Shown piece after piece: positions 17,011 to 26,124 of a stretch of 64,000 nt of DNA; the stretch's first letter is position 1, and each line of letters begins with the position of its first letter. Both the position numbers and the translations under genes were made by a program. Below the pieces are notes generated by a model that did no database searches, was not told the origin of the DNA, and saw only the letters and a list, made by a program, of their open reading frames with translations. The stretch comes from Pseudomonadota bacterium (GTDB lineage: Bacteria; Pseudomonadota; Gammaproteobacteria; Steroidobacterales; Steroidobacteraceae), in NCBI GenBank assembly GCA_021816775.1, contig JAKAXA010000008.1:62001-126000 (forward strand), written 5' to 3'.

Positions 17011-19119
17011 ATGCGACTGTCAGGCACTGATCGAAGCCGCCGGCTGCTCACCGCGGGCGCCGGCATCGTGTTCGCCGCGGTGATGAGTCTGGTGCTGATC
17101 ATCGGCTTCAGGCTCGCCACGGAAATCCGCGCCAGCGTCGGCGCCTTGCAGCGGGCGAGCGAGCTGGAGACCTATCCGTCGGTGGTCTCCGAGCAGCTCA
17201 CGGCGCTGCGCGAGCGGCTCGATACGCTCGAGTACACCGGCCACGTGCACGCCGAGCTCGCCGGCAGCATACGGGGCTTCAACCGGGACCTCGCCGCGCT
17301 CGAGCGTCAGCCCGGCCTCGATCCCGCGGCGATGCACGCCGCCGCCGCACTGTGGCGCAGCTACGCCGGCGTGCTCACGCCCGTGCTCGCCTATGACGGG
17401 GAGCCGTATTCCGATACCGCCACCACCAGCTCGCTCTCGCGCAGCGGGCGGGTGTTCTATGCGCACGTGCGGCGCGCCGAACTGTTCGCCCAGACCCACG
17501 CCGCGGCGTTGCACCGGCAGCTGGCCACGGTCAGCGCCTCCCTGCAGGCGGGCACCGCCGCGGCGGCGGCGCGGCTGCGCCTGCTGCTCTCCGGCGGCGT
17601 GCTCGCGGTGCTGCTGCTCGGGCTCGCGGCCGCCTACCTGCAGCTGGCGCGCTCCCGCGGGGAGCGGGCGGCGCGCGAGGCCCAGGAACAGACACGCGAC
17701 ATCCTGGCCACGGTGCGCGAGGGCTTCTTTCTGCTCGATGCCGACTACCGCATCGGCGCGGTGTGGTCCCAGGCGCTGACCCACATGTTCGCCCGCCAGG
17801 ACTTCGCCGGCCTGTCGTTCGAGGAGCTGCTGCGCGACAAGGTGCCGCCCGAGACCCTCGCCACCGCCACGAAGTTCATCAAGCTGCTGTGGGGCGAGCG
17901 CGCACACGAGAACCTCATGAAGAGCATCAACCCGCTGGGCCAGCTCGAAGTGAGCATGGACAACGGCCGCGGCGGCAAGGAAACCCGCTACCTGCAGTTC
18001 GATTTCCACCGCGTGATGGGCCCGAAGGGCATCAAGCACGTGCTGTGCGCGGTCGGTGACATCACCTCGAGCGTGCTGCTCTCGCGTGAGCTGCACGAGG
18101 CCCAGGAGAACGCCCACTCCCAGCTCGACATGATGGTCGGCATGCTGCATTCCGACCCGCTGCAGATCGGGGCCTTCCTCGACAGCGCCTCGGCGGGTCT
18201 GAAGCACATCAACGCGATCCTGAAGGAGCCTGCGCGCAACCACGCGGAGTTCAGCAAGAAGCTCGCCGGCCTCGCGCGCGAGCTGCACTCGCTGAAGGGC
18301 GAGGCCTCGGCGCTGAACCTGATGAGCATCGCCCAGCGCGTCCATCACCTCGAGGACATGGTGGCGGAGCTGAAAGGCCGCAGCGAGCTCACCGGCAACG
18401 ACTTCCTGCCGCTGGTGCTGAAGCTCGATGAGCTGCTCGCCCATCTGCGCGGCGTGCGCGAGATGACGCTGCGCCTCTCGAGCCTGAAGGGAGGCACGCC
18501 CGCCCCGGAGGGCACCTTGAGCACGCCGATTCTGCGCCTCGGCGCGAACGGCCCGGAGGAGCTCGCCTCGACGCTGCACTCCCTCGCGCGCAAGCTGGCG
18601 CAGGATCACGGCAAGGACTTCATGCTCACGCTGAACGGGCTCGCGGACTGCCCGCGGGCGTACCTGCCGACCGTCAAGGACTGCCTCATCCAGATGCTGC
18701 GCAACGCCGCCGTGCACGGTATCGAGCCGGACGCGGTGCGCCGCGCCGGCGCAAAATCAGGCACCGGCCAGGTGCGGGTGGATTTCCGCCGGGTGGAGTC
18801 CGGCTACGAGATGCTGTTCGAGGACGACGGCGCGGGGCTCTTGCCCGAGGCGCTGAAGGAGGCGGCCGTGCGCAGGAACATCCTGACCCCGCAGCAGGCG
18901 GCGCAGCTCGACAACCGCGCGACGCTGGCGCTGATCTTCAAGCCCGGATTCTCCACGCGCACCGAGGTGTCGATGGATGCCGGACGCGGCGCGGGCATGG
19001 ACGTGGTGGCCAAGGCGGTCTACGGCCTCGGCGGCAAGATCGGCGTCAGCACCAACCCCGGCCGCTACACGCGCTTCAAGATCGCACTGCCCGCGGCCAG
19101 CGAGACCGCGGTCGCGTAG
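17011..19119 (+). CDS. Membrane CheA-like histidine kinase (PAS, HPt, ATPase; no CheW domain)
   Basis: A 702-residue protein. Two membrane helices (about 12-34 and 191-211) flank a periplasmic, mostly helical sensor region. A PAS-like domain follows (about 228-350: ILATVREGFFLLDADYRIG). Then comes an HPt-type helix with LHSLKGEASALNL, where His426 is the likely phosphorylation site. The ATPase is CheA-type: CLIQMLRNAAVHGIE (Asn565), EDDGAGL (605-610), FKPGFSTR and GRGAGMDVVAKAVYGLGG (658-675). The protein ends right after the ATPase, so the CheW-like P5 domain of true CheA is absent and coupling to chemoreceptor arrays is unlikely. It is probably a self-contained sensor for the CheY and CheX genes downstream, 21 and 444 bases away. 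Confidence 0.88.
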   Translation: MRLSGTDRSRRLLTAGAGIVFAAVMSLVLIIGFRLATEIRASVGALQRASELETYPSVVSEQLTALRERLDTLEYTGHVHAELAGSIRGFNRDLAALERQPGLDPAAMHAAAALWRSYAGVLTPVLAYDGEPYSDTATTSSLSRSGRVFYAHVRRAELFAQTHAAALHRQLATVSASLQAGTAAAAARLRLLLSGGVLAVLLLGLAAAYLQLARSRGERAAREAQEQTRDILATVREGFFLLDADYRIGAVWSQALTHMFARQDFAGLSFEELLRDKVPPETLATATKFIKLLWGERAHENLMKSINPLGQLEVSMDNGRGGKETRYLQFDFHRVMGPKGIKHVLCAVGDITSSVLLSRELHEAQENAHSQLDMMVGMLHSDPLQIGAFLDSASAGLKHINAILKEPARNHAEFSKKLAGLARELHSLKGEASALNLMSIAQRVHHLEDMVAELKGRSELTGNDFLPLVLKLDELLAHLRGVREMTLRLSSLKGGTPAPEGTLSTPILRLGANGPEELASTLHSLARKLAQDHGKDFMLTLNGLADCPRAYLPTVKDCLIQMLRNAAVHGIEPDAVRRAGAKSGTGQVRVDFRRVESGYEMLFEDDGAGLLPEALKEAAVRRNILTPQQAAQLDNRATLALIFKPGFSTRTEVSMDAGRGAGMDVVAKAVYGLGGKIGVSTNPGRYTRFKIALPAASETAVA

Positions 19120-19140
19120 GCGCGCCGAGGACAACGGCTC

Positions 19141-19533
19141 ATGGGCACGGCACAGGAGGCTGTTGCACGGCGGACCATCAGACTGCTGATCGTCGACGAC
19201 TCGAACATCGTGCGACGGCGCATCGAGCGCTCGCAGCAGTTCGATGAGCTCGAGGTGGTCGGCACCGCCGCCAACGGCCTGGAGGCGCTGGAGCTGGCGC
19301 GCAGGACCGACCCGGACCTGGTCACCATGGATCTGACCATGCCGCAGATGGACGGCATCGAGTGCATCACGCAGCTGGTCCGGTTCAAGCCCGCGATCCG
19401 GATCCTGGTCATCTCCGCGCTCGCCGACAAGGCCACCGCGGTGGAGGCCATGGAGCGCGGCGCGAACGGCTTCCTCAACAAGCCGTTCACCGACCGGCAG
19501 CTGAACGACGCGATCGCCGAGCTGATGTACTGA
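19141..19533 (+). CDS. Single-domain CheY-like response regulator
   Basis: A 130-residue receiver with no output domain. All key residues are present: Asp19 and Asp20 in LLIVDDSN, phospho-acceptor Asp64 in VTMDLTMPQMDG, Ser92 in VISAL and Lys114 in FLNKPF. It should take phosphate from the upstream CheA-like kinase and pass the signal through a protein contact. The flagellar motor is possible, but no flagellar or chemoreceptor gene is near; the receiver-like TonB protein of the same operon or another partner is equally possible. The next gene encodes a CheX-type phosphatase, which would reset it. Confidence 0.93.
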   Translation: MGTAQEAVARRTIRLLIVDDSNIVRRRIERSQQFDELEVVGTAANGLEALELARRTDPDLVTMDLTMPQMDGIECITQLVRFKPAIRILVISALADKATAVEAMERGANGFLNKPFTDRQLNDAIAELMY

Positions 19534-19563
19534 TCCGGCAGGCACGGCACCGAGAGCACGCAC

Positions 19564-20010
19564 ATGTTGCGCGAAGAGGAACTGAAAACTTTCGTCGACG
19601 GCACCACCCGTTACTTCGAGGTGGCCGCGCAGCAGCCGGCGACCATCGGCTCGCCCTACCTGCTCGAGGGCGAGCCGGCCATGCACGATTACACCGGCAT
19701 GATCAACATCTCCGGCAAACGCGAGGGGGTGGTTTACTTCACCGCGCCGCGCGCCATGCTGACGGTGCTGCTGATGAAGATGCAGGAGAGCGACTTCAGC
19801 CACGAGAGCATGCGCGATCTGGTCGGCGAGGTGGCCAACACCATCTCAGGCAACGCGCGGCGCGACTTCGGACATGATTTCGTGATTTCCGTGCCGAGCG
19901 TGTTCGCCGGCGAGAAACCGCAGCTCGCGCAGCCCTCCGGCGCGCGCGCCTTCGTCATTCCCATCCACTGGCGCAGCCACTCGGCGAAACTGGTCGTGTC
20001 GCTGACCTGA
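19564..20010 (+). CDS. CheX-type CheY-P phosphatase
   Basis: A 148-residue protein of the CheC/CheX/FliY phosphatase superfamily. The catalytic helix has the CheX-form motif DLVGEVANTISGNAR, with Glu89 and Asn92 as the expected active pair. The TGMINISGKREGVVYFT and FVIPIHWRSHSAKLVVSL strands match CheX-like alpha/beta folds. Only one catalytic motif is present, as in CheX and unlike CheC, which has two. It directly follows the single-domain receiver on the same strand, so dephosphorylation of that receiver is the natural inference. This is the last gene of the operon before a convergent junction. Confidence 0.88.
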   Translation: MLREEELKTFVDGTTRYFEVAAQQPATIGSPYLLEGEPAMHDYTGMINISGKREGVVYFTAPRAMLTVLLMKMQESDFSHESMRDLVGEVANTISGNARRDFGHDFVISVPSVFAGEKPQLAQPSGARAFVIPIHWRSHSAKLVVSLT

Positions 20011-20038
20011 GCGGCGCGCACCGGCCGTGCCGCCGCCC

Positions 20039-20060
20039 GCGCAGCCGTTCGCTGCTGCGC
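20039..20060. terminator. Hairpin between convergent CheX and kdpE genes
   Basis: GCGCAGC (20039-20045) pairs perfectly with GCTGCGC (20054-20060) around an 8-base loop in the 53-base gap between converging genes. There is no T-tract, so this may be a bidirectional transcript end rather than a classic intrinsic terminator. Confidence 0.4.
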
Positions 20061-20063
20061 AGC

Positions 20064-20762
20064 TCAGCCGTCCTCGGTGCGCAGCCGGTAGCCGAGGCCC
20101 GCCTCGGTGAGCAGATAGCGCGGCTTGTGCGGATCGGACTCCACCTTGCCGCGCAGATTCATGATGCACACGCGCAGTCCGCGCGAGTCCCCGAGGCGCT
20201 CCGGCCCCCAGACCTCGCGGATCAGCTGCTGCTGCGTGACGATGGCGCCGAGATGGCGCGCCAGGGACTCGATCACGCGGTACTCGAGCGGGGTGAGGTG
20301 AATCTCCCCGTCCGCGCCGCTCGCCGCGCGCTTCTCCAGATCGATGCGAACCGCCCCGAGCGTCAGGACGCCGCGCTGGTCCGCGCCGCGCACATTGCGG
20401 CGCAATGCCGCGCGAACCCGCGCGAGCAGTTCCGGCGCACTGAACGGCTTGGTCACGTAATCGTCCGCGCCCGCATCGAGCGCCGCAATCTTCTGTTGCT
20501 CCTGCGCGCGAGCCGACAGCACGATGATCGGCACGGGCGACCAGGCGCGCACCCGGCGGATGATCGCCAGCCCGTCCCCATCCGGCAGCCCGAGGTCGAG
20601 CAGCAGCAGATCGGGCTTGTGGCTGCGGCTCTCGATTTCCGCGCGCAGCGCGCTTTGCGCCTCGATGACCCGGTAACGCTCGGCCTCGAGCAGCACCTTC
20701 AGCACGCTGCGGATCGCCGGCTCGTCCTCGATCACCAGCACCTGGTGCATCGCCTCGGTCAC
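20064..20762 (-). CDS. kdpE: KdpE response regulator (OmpR family)
   Basis: A 232-residue regulator. The receiver has VLVIEDEPAI, phospho-acceptor Asp56 in LLLLDLGLPDGDG and YVTKPFSAPEL. The C-terminal winged helix is OmpR-type (HLTPLEYRVIESLARHLGAIVTQQQLI, then YLLTEAGLGYRL). It should activate the kdpFABC promoter when phosphorylated by KdpD at low potassium or high osmolarity. It starts at GTG in a GTGA overlap with the kdpD stop; an in-frame ATG at 20750 is the alternative. It is the last gene of the kdp operon. Confidence 0.96.
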   Translation of the reverse strand: MTEAMHQVLVIEDEPAIRSVLKVLLEAERYRVIEAQSALRAEIESRSHKPDLLLLDLGLPDGDGLAIIRRVRAWSPVPIIVLSARAQEQQKIAALDAGADDYVTKPFSAPELLARVRAALRRNVRGADQRGVLTLGAVRIDLEKRAASGADGEIHLTPLEYRVIESLARHLGAIVTQQQLIREVWGPERLGDSRGLRVCIMNLRGKVESDPHKPRYLLTEAGLGYRLRTEDG

Positions 20763-23467
20763 GCGCCCGGCTCCCGCGTCGGCAGCGTGAACTCGAAGCG
20801 CGCGCCGCCCTGCTCGCGCCGGCGCGCCACGATCTCCCCGCCATGCGCGCGCACGATGGCGCGGCAGATCGCCAGGCCCAGACCCGCCCCGGCCACCGCC
20901 CCCTCGCCGCTGCCGCGCTGGAATTTCTCGAACAGCCGCTGCGGATCTCCCTCGGGCAGTCCCGGACCGTCGTCCTCGACCACCACGCGCACGCTCGCGC
21001 CCTCGTTGATCGCGCTCACGACGGCATGCGTGCCGGCCGGCGTGTATTTGGCGATGTTATCGAACAGGTTGGCGAACACCTGCACCACGAGTCCCGCATC
21101 CACGTGCACCGGTGGCAGCTCGCCCGGCAATCGCAGCTCGACCGGGTGCTCGCGCAGCCGATCCTCGAGGCGCTGCAGCGCCGCGCCCGCGAGGTCCTCG
21201 ACGCTCTGCCAGTCGCGCAGCAGCGGGACCTGGCCGGACTGGAAGCGCATCAGATCGAGCACATTGGATATCAGCTCGGACATCTCGCGCGCCTTCTGCT
21301 CGATCGAACCGGCGAGCTGGCGGCGCTGGCGGGCATCGAGCGCCTCGCCGCGCTCGGTGAGCGTGCTGGCCGCGCCCACCATGACCGCAAGGGGCGTGCG
21401 CAGGTCGTGGGAGATCGAGGCGAGCAGCGTGTTGCGCAGACTCTCCCGCTCGGCGGCCAGGCTCGAGGCCTGCGCCGCATCGGCGAACCGCGCCCGCTCG
21501 AGCGCAAGCCCGATCTGCCCGGCGAAGGTGTCGAGCAGCTGGCTCTGCTCCGGCAGCAGCACGCGCCGCGCATTGGTCGGCAGCACGGCCAGCACGCCGA
21601 TCGGGTGCGGCTCGTCGCCGAGCGGCACATACAGCGCCGGGGTCGCCGGCAGCGTATCGGAGCCGAGCCCGGCGCGCCGGCCGTGATCATTCACCCACTG
21701 CGCCACGGCGAGGTCGGCGCCGCGCAGCGAGTCGGGCTGCGGCTCGCCGTCCGGCAGACGCAGCTCGCCCGCCTCATCCGGCAGCAGCACCACCGCGCGG
21801 CAGTCGAACACTTCCGCCACGTGACGGACCGCCACTCGCGCCATGTTCTCGATGCCGCGCGTGACCGCCAGCTCCCGGCTCATCGCGTACAGCGCCGCGG
21901 TCCGCCGCTCGCGCGCGCCTGCCACCCGGGTCTGCTGACGCACGTTCGCGGTCAGCGTTGCGATGACGAGGCCGATCGTCAACATGGCGGCGAAGGTGAC
22001 GAAGTACTGGACGTCGGATACGGCGATCGTGAAGCGCGGCGGCACGAAGAAGAAATCGAAGGCCATGACATTGAGCACGGCGGTGAGCGCCGAGGGCCCG
22101 CGCCCGAGGCGCAGGCCCGCCACGGTCACCCCGAGCAGGTAGACCATGGCGAGGTTGGAGAGCTCGAAACGCGGATACATGATGAAGGCGAGCGCCGTGG
22201 AGAGCACGCTCACGCCCGCTGCCCAGCCGTATCGGCTCCAGGGGATCTCCGCCTGCGTGCCGCCCGCGGGCAGCCTCATCCCCGGCGGGCGCACCGCCGT
22301 CAGTGCGGTCGGCGCGACCACGATCACGTCGAAGGCATGCGCCTGCTTCACCAACAGGTTCGAAGTGGAGGCACGCAGCAACGCGCGCCAGCCGCGCCGC
22401 TTCGGCGCTCCGACCAATACCCGCGTCGCGCGTCGCGTCTCGGCGTACTCGAGCAGCGCCGCCGCCGCCGACGGGCCATCGAGGGTCACGGTCTCGGCGC
22501 CGAGCGACTCGGCGAGGCGCAGCACGGCGATGCGCCGGTTGCGCTGCTCATCGGAGAGGCGCAGCAGCGCCAGCGTCTCCACGTACACGACAGTCCAGCT
22601 GGCCGCGAGCGCATCGGCCATGCGCTTGCCGGTGCGCACCAGCTGCTCGGCCTGCGCATCCGGTCCGACCGCCACCAGGATGCGCTCCCCGGCGATGCGT
22701 CCTCGCGCCCGCTCGGGCTGCAGCTCGCGCGCCGCGGCCTCGACGCGCTCGGCGACCCGGCGCAGCGCAATCTCGCGCAGCGCCATCAGGTTGGTACGGC
22801 GGAAAAACCGCTCGGCGGCGGTCGCCACCGCATCGGACACGTACACCTTGCCGGCGTGCAGGCGCGCGAGCAGATCGTCGGCGGGCAGATCGATCAGCTC
22901 GATGGCATCCGCCTCATCGAACACGTGATCCGGCAGCGTCTCGCTCTGGCGCACGCCGGTGGTCTGATAGATCAGGTCGTTGAGGCTCTCGAGGTGCTGG
23001 ACGTTCACCGTGGTCCACACGTTGATGCCCGCCGAGAGCAGCTCCTCGATGTCCTGCCAGCGCTTGGGATGGCGCGGCTGGGGAACGCCGCCGATCAGGT
23101 TGGAGTGTGCGAGCTCATCGACCAGCAGGATCTGCGGGTGCCGCGCGAGCGCCGCGTCGAGATCGAACTCCTGACGCACGATGCCGCGATAGCTGACCCC
23201 GAGGGTGGGCAGCCGCTCGAGCCCCTCGGCGAGCTGCTCGGTATCGCTGCGCCCGTGGGGCTCGAGGTAGCCGATGAGCACATCGGTGCCCGCGGCCCGC
23301 TCGGTGCGCGCGGCCTGCAGCATCGAGTAGGTCTTGCCGACGCCGGCCGAGGCGCCGAAGAAGATGCGCAGCCGCCCTCGCCCGGCCCGCGCTTCCTCGG
23401 CCTGCACGCGGGCGAGGAGTTCTTGCGGGTCGGGCCGGCGCTCGGCCGTCGGCGTCGGTCGGTTCAT
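20759..23467 (-). CDS. kdpD: KdpD osmosensitive potassium sensor kinase
   Basis: A 902-residue sensor kinase with the usual KdpD layout. The N-terminal KdpD domain has Walker A GASAGVGKT (residues 38-46), QEFDLDAALARHPQILLVDELAHSN and the WQDIEELLSAGINVWTTVN segment. A universal-stress-protein-like domain follows. A four-helix membrane region lies around residues 420-515, then a GAF-like domain. The kinase core has SISHDLRTPL with His687 as the phosphorylated residue and the ATP-binding boxes FDNIAKYTP, EDDGPGLP and GAGLGLAI. It senses potassium limitation or turgor and phosphorylates KdpE. It lies 7 bases after kdpC and overlaps kdpE. Confidence 0.97.
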   Translation of the reverse strand: MNRPTPTAERRPDPQELLARVQAEEARAGRGRLRIFFGASAGVGKTYSMLQAARTERAAGTDVLIGYLEPHGRSDTEQLAEGLERLPTLGVSYRGIVRQEFDLDAALARHPQILLVDELAHSNLIGGVPQPRHPKRWQDIEELLSAGINVWTTVNVQHLESLNDLIYQTTGVRQSETLPDHVFDEADAIELIDLPADDLLARLHAGKVYVSDAVATAAERFFRRTNLMALREIALRRVAERVEAAARELQPERARGRIAGERILVAVGPDAQAEQLVRTGKRMADALAASWTVVYVETLALLRLSDEQRNRRIAVLRLAESLGAETVTLDGPSAAAALLEYAETRRATRVLVGAPKRRGWRALLRASTSNLLVKQAHAFDVIVVAPTALTAVRPPGMRLPAGGTQAEIPWSRYGWAAGVSVLSTALAFIMYPRFELSNLAMVYLLGVTVAGLRLGRGPSALTAVLNVMAFDFFFVPPRFTIAVSDVQYFVTFAAMLTIGLVIATLTANVRQQTRVAGARERRTAALYAMSRELAVTRGIENMARVAVRHVAEVFDCRAVVLLPDEAGELRLPDGEPQPDSLRGADLAVAQWVNDHGRRAGLGSDTLPATPALYVPLGDEPHPIGVLAVLPTNARRVLLPEQSQLLDTFAGQIGLALERARFADAAQASSLAAERESLRNTLLASISHDLRTPLAVMVGAASTLTERGEALDARQRRQLAGSIEQKAREMSELISNVLDLMRFQSGQVPLLRDWQSVEDLAGAALQRLEDRLREHPVELRLPGELPPVHVDAGLVVQVFANLFDNIAKYTPAGTHAVVSAINEGASVRVVVEDDGPGLPEGDPQRLFEKFQRGSGEGAVAGAGLGLAICRAIVRAHGGEIVARRREQGGARFEFTLPTREPGA

Positions 23468-23474
23468 CGGGCCA

Positions 23475-24047
23475 TTATTTCATGGCATCGAGCGCCAGGT
23501 TCAGCTCCAGCACGTTGACCCGCGGATCGCCCAGCACGCCGAGCTCCCCGCCGCGCGCGTGCGCCGCGATCAGGGCCCGCACCTGCGCCACGCTCAAGCC
23601 ACGGGCCCGCGCGATGCGGTCGGCCTGGTAGTAGGCGGCCGCCAGACTGATGTCCGGATCAAGCCCGCTGCCCGAGGCGGTCACGAGGTCCACGGGAATG
23701 GGGGCATCGTTGCCCGGGTCAGCGGCCCTCAGCGCGGCGATCCGCGCCTTGACCTCGGCAATGAGCGCCGGGTTCAGCGGCCCGAGGTTCGAGCCGCCCG
23801 AATCCAGCCCATTGTAGGGTTGGGGACTGCTCGCCGACGGCCTGCTCCAGAAGTAGCGCGGGGCGCTGAAAGGTTGCCCGATGAGCCGCGAGCCGATGAG
23901 CCTGCCGTCGCGCATGATCAGGCTGCCGTTCGCCTGGACTGGAAAGGCGACCTGGGCCACCCCGGTGATGATCAGCGGGTAGATCACGCCGGTAATCACC
24001 GTCAGCGCGAGCAGCAGCGTCAGGGCGGGTCGGAGGATGGTCTTCAT
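23475..24047 (-). CDS. kdpC: Potassium-transporting ATPase subunit C
   Basis: A 190-residue subunit with one N-terminal membrane helix ([24 protein letters not shown]) and a soluble periplasmic domain. The conserved [21 protein letters not shown] and [18 protein letters not shown] segments and the C-terminal [11 protein letters not shown] are present. KdpC assists K+ binding and stabilises the KdpFABC complex. It starts 12 bases after the kdpB stop and precedes kdpD directly, so the sensor genes are in one transcription unit with the pump. Confidence 0.97.
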   Translation of the reverse strand: MKTILRPALTLLLALTVITGVIYPLIITGVAQVAFPVQANGSLIMRDGRLIGSRLIGQPFSAPRYFWSRPSASSPQPYNGLDSGGSNLGPLNPALIAEVKARIAALRAADPGNDAPIPVDLVTASGSGLDPDISLAAAYYQADRIARARGLSVAQVRALIAAHARGGELGVLGDPRVNVLELNLALDAMK

Positions 24048-24059
24048 GGTGCGCCTCGG

Positions 24060-26123
24060 TCAGGCCAGGTGCAGCAGCGTCAGTCCCATGTCGATCAGCT
24101 TGATGCCGATGAAGGGCACGATGATGCCGCCGAGGCCGTACAGGAGCAGATTGCGCCGCAGCAGCGTCCCGGCCCCGAGCGGCCGGTAGCGCACGCCCTT
24201 CAGGGCGAGCGGGACGAGCACGATGATGATGAGCGCGTTGAAGATAACGGCCGAGAGGATCGCCGAGAACGGGCTCCTCAGGTGCATGATGTTGAGCGCA
24301 TTCAACTGCGGATAGGTCGTGGCGAAGGCCGCCGGGATGATCGCGAAGTACTTGGCGATGTCGTTGGCGATGCTGAAGGTCGTGAGCGAGCCGCGCGTCA
24401 TCAGCATCTGCTTGCCGGTCTCGACCACCTCGATGAGCTTGGTCGGATTGGAGTCCAGGTCGACCATATTGCCGGCCTCCTTGGCCGCCTGGGTGCCGGA
24501 GTTCATCGCCACGGCGACATCGGCCTGCGCGAGCGCCGGCGCGTCGTTGGTCCCGTCGCCGGTCATCGCCACCAGGCGCCCCTCGGCCTGGTGGGCGCGG
24601 ATCAGGTTCAGTTTCGCCTCCGGGGTGGCCTCCGCGAGGAAGTCATCGACGCCGGCCTCGGCGGCGATGGCCGCCGCGGTGAGCGGATTGTCGCCGGTGA
24701 TCATGATGGTCTTGATGCCCATGCGGCGCAGCTCGCCGAAGCGCTCCTTGATGCCTCCCTTGACGATGTCCTTCAGCTCGATCACCCCGAGCACGCGCGG
24801 CCCGTCGCTCACCAGCAGCGGCGTGCTGCCGCGGCGCGCCACCTCCTGCACGGTGGTGAGCAGCGCTTTCGGAAAGCTCTGGCCGTGGGACTCGATGTGC
24901 TTGCGGATGGCGTCCACGGCGCCCTTGCGGATCTGCCGATCACCGATGTCGACGCCGCTCATGCGCGTGTGCGCGGAGAACGGCACGAACGTGCCAGCGA
25001 GCGCCGTCAGATCCCGCTCGCGCAGCCGAAAGCGCTGCTTGGCGAGCACCACGATGCTGCGCCCCTCGGGCGTTTCATCGGCGAGCGAAGCCAGCTGCGC
25101 CGCCCCGGCGAGTTCCTCCTCGCTCACCTGCGCGGCGGGCAGGAACGCGGCGGCCTGCCGATTGCCGAGCGTGATGGTGCCGGTCTTGTCGAGCAGCAGC
25201 ACATCGACGTCGCCGGCCGCCTCGACCGCCCGCCCCGAGGTCGCGATCACGTTGGCCTGCATCATGCGGCTCATGCCCGCCACGCCGATCGCCGAGAGCA
25301 GTCCGCCGATGGTGGTCGGGATCAGGCACACGAGGAGCGCGATCAGGGCGGTGATCGTGACGGGGGCGCCGAGCCTGGTGACCGCGACGCTGTAGAGCGA
25401 GAACGGCAGCAGCGTCGCGGTGGCGAGCAGGAACACGAGAGTCAGGGCGACCAGCAGGATGGTGAGGGCGATCTCGTTCGGGGTCTTCTGCCGCCGGGCG
25501 CTCTCGACCATGGCGATCATGCGGTCGATGAACGTCTCGCCCGGATTGACCGAGATGCGCACCACGATCCAGTCAGACAGCACGCGGGTGCCGCCGGTCA
25601 CGGAGGAGAAGTCTCCACCGGACTCGCGGATGACCGGAGCGGACTCCCCGGTGATGGCGCTCTCGTCGACCGAGGCGGCCCCCTCGATGACCTCCCCGTC
25701 CCCGGGGATGTAGTCCCCCGCCTCGACCAGCACGACATCGCCCTTGCGCAGCTCATCGGCGCGCGCCGGCCTCACCCGCGTGCGGTCGGCCGGATCGGTG
25801 AGGCGCTTGGCCTCGACGGCCTGCTTCAGCCCCTTCAGGCTCGCCGCCTGCGCCTTGCTGCGCCCTTCGGCGAGCGCCTCGGCGAAGTTCGCGAACAGCA
25901 CCGTGAACCACAGCCACACCGCGACGCTGAAAATGAACCAGGCGGGTGCCTCGCCGTGTCCGGCGAGCGCCTGGATCCAAAGGCTCGTGGTGAGGATGCT
26001 CCCGAGGTACACCACGAACATGACCGGGTTGCGCCACTGCACGCGCGGATCGAGCTTGCGCAGCGCATCGAGGATCGCGGGGGCGAGCAGCGAGCGGTCG
26101 AACATCGAGAGCCTGCGACGCAT
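24060..26123 (-). CDS. kdpB: Potassium-transporting P-type ATPase subunit B
   Basis: A 687-residue catalytic subunit. The P-type ATPase signatures are intact: TGES (residues 158-161) in the actuator domain, [10 protein letters not shown] with phosphorylated Asp312, and [23 protein letters not shown] in the hinge region. The membrane segment [20 protein letters not shown] is typical of KdpB. Together with KdpA it drives high-affinity K+ uptake with ATP. The ATG at 26123 follows the kdpA stop by one base. The length is normal. Confidence 0.98.
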   Translation of the reverse strand: MRRRLSMFDRSLLAPAILDALRKLDPRVQWRNPVMFVVYLGSILTTSLWIQALAGHGEAPAWFIFSVAVWLWFTVLFANFAEALAEGRSKAQAASLKGLKQAVEAKRLTDPADRTRVRPARADELRKGDVVLVEAGDYIPGDGEVIEGAASVDESAITGESAPVIRESGGDFSSVTGGTRVLSDWIVVRISVNPGETFIDRMIAMVESARRQKTPNEIALTILLVALTLVFLLATATLLPFSLYSVAVTRLGAPVTITALIALLVCLIPTTIGGLLSAIGVAGMSRMMQANVIATSGRAVEAAGDVDVLLLDKTGTITLGNRQAAAFLPAAQVSEEELAGAAQLASLADETPEGRSIVVLAKQRFRLRERDLTALAGTFVPFSAHTRMSGVDIGDRQIRKGAVDAIRKHIESHGQSFPKALLTTVQEVARRGSTPLLVSDGPRVLGVIELKDIVKGGIKERFGELRRMGIKTIMITGDNPLTAAAIAAEAGVDDFLAEATPEAKLNLIRAHQAEGRLVAMTGDGTNDAPALAQADVAVAMNSGTQAAKEAGNMVDLDSNPTKLIEVVETGKQMLMTRGSLTTFSIANDIAKYFAIIPAAFATTYPQLNALNIMHLRSPFSAILSAVIFNALIIIVLVPLALKGVRYRPLGAGTLLRRNLLLYGLGGIIVPFIGIKLIDMGLTLLHLA

Positions 26124-26124
26124 A

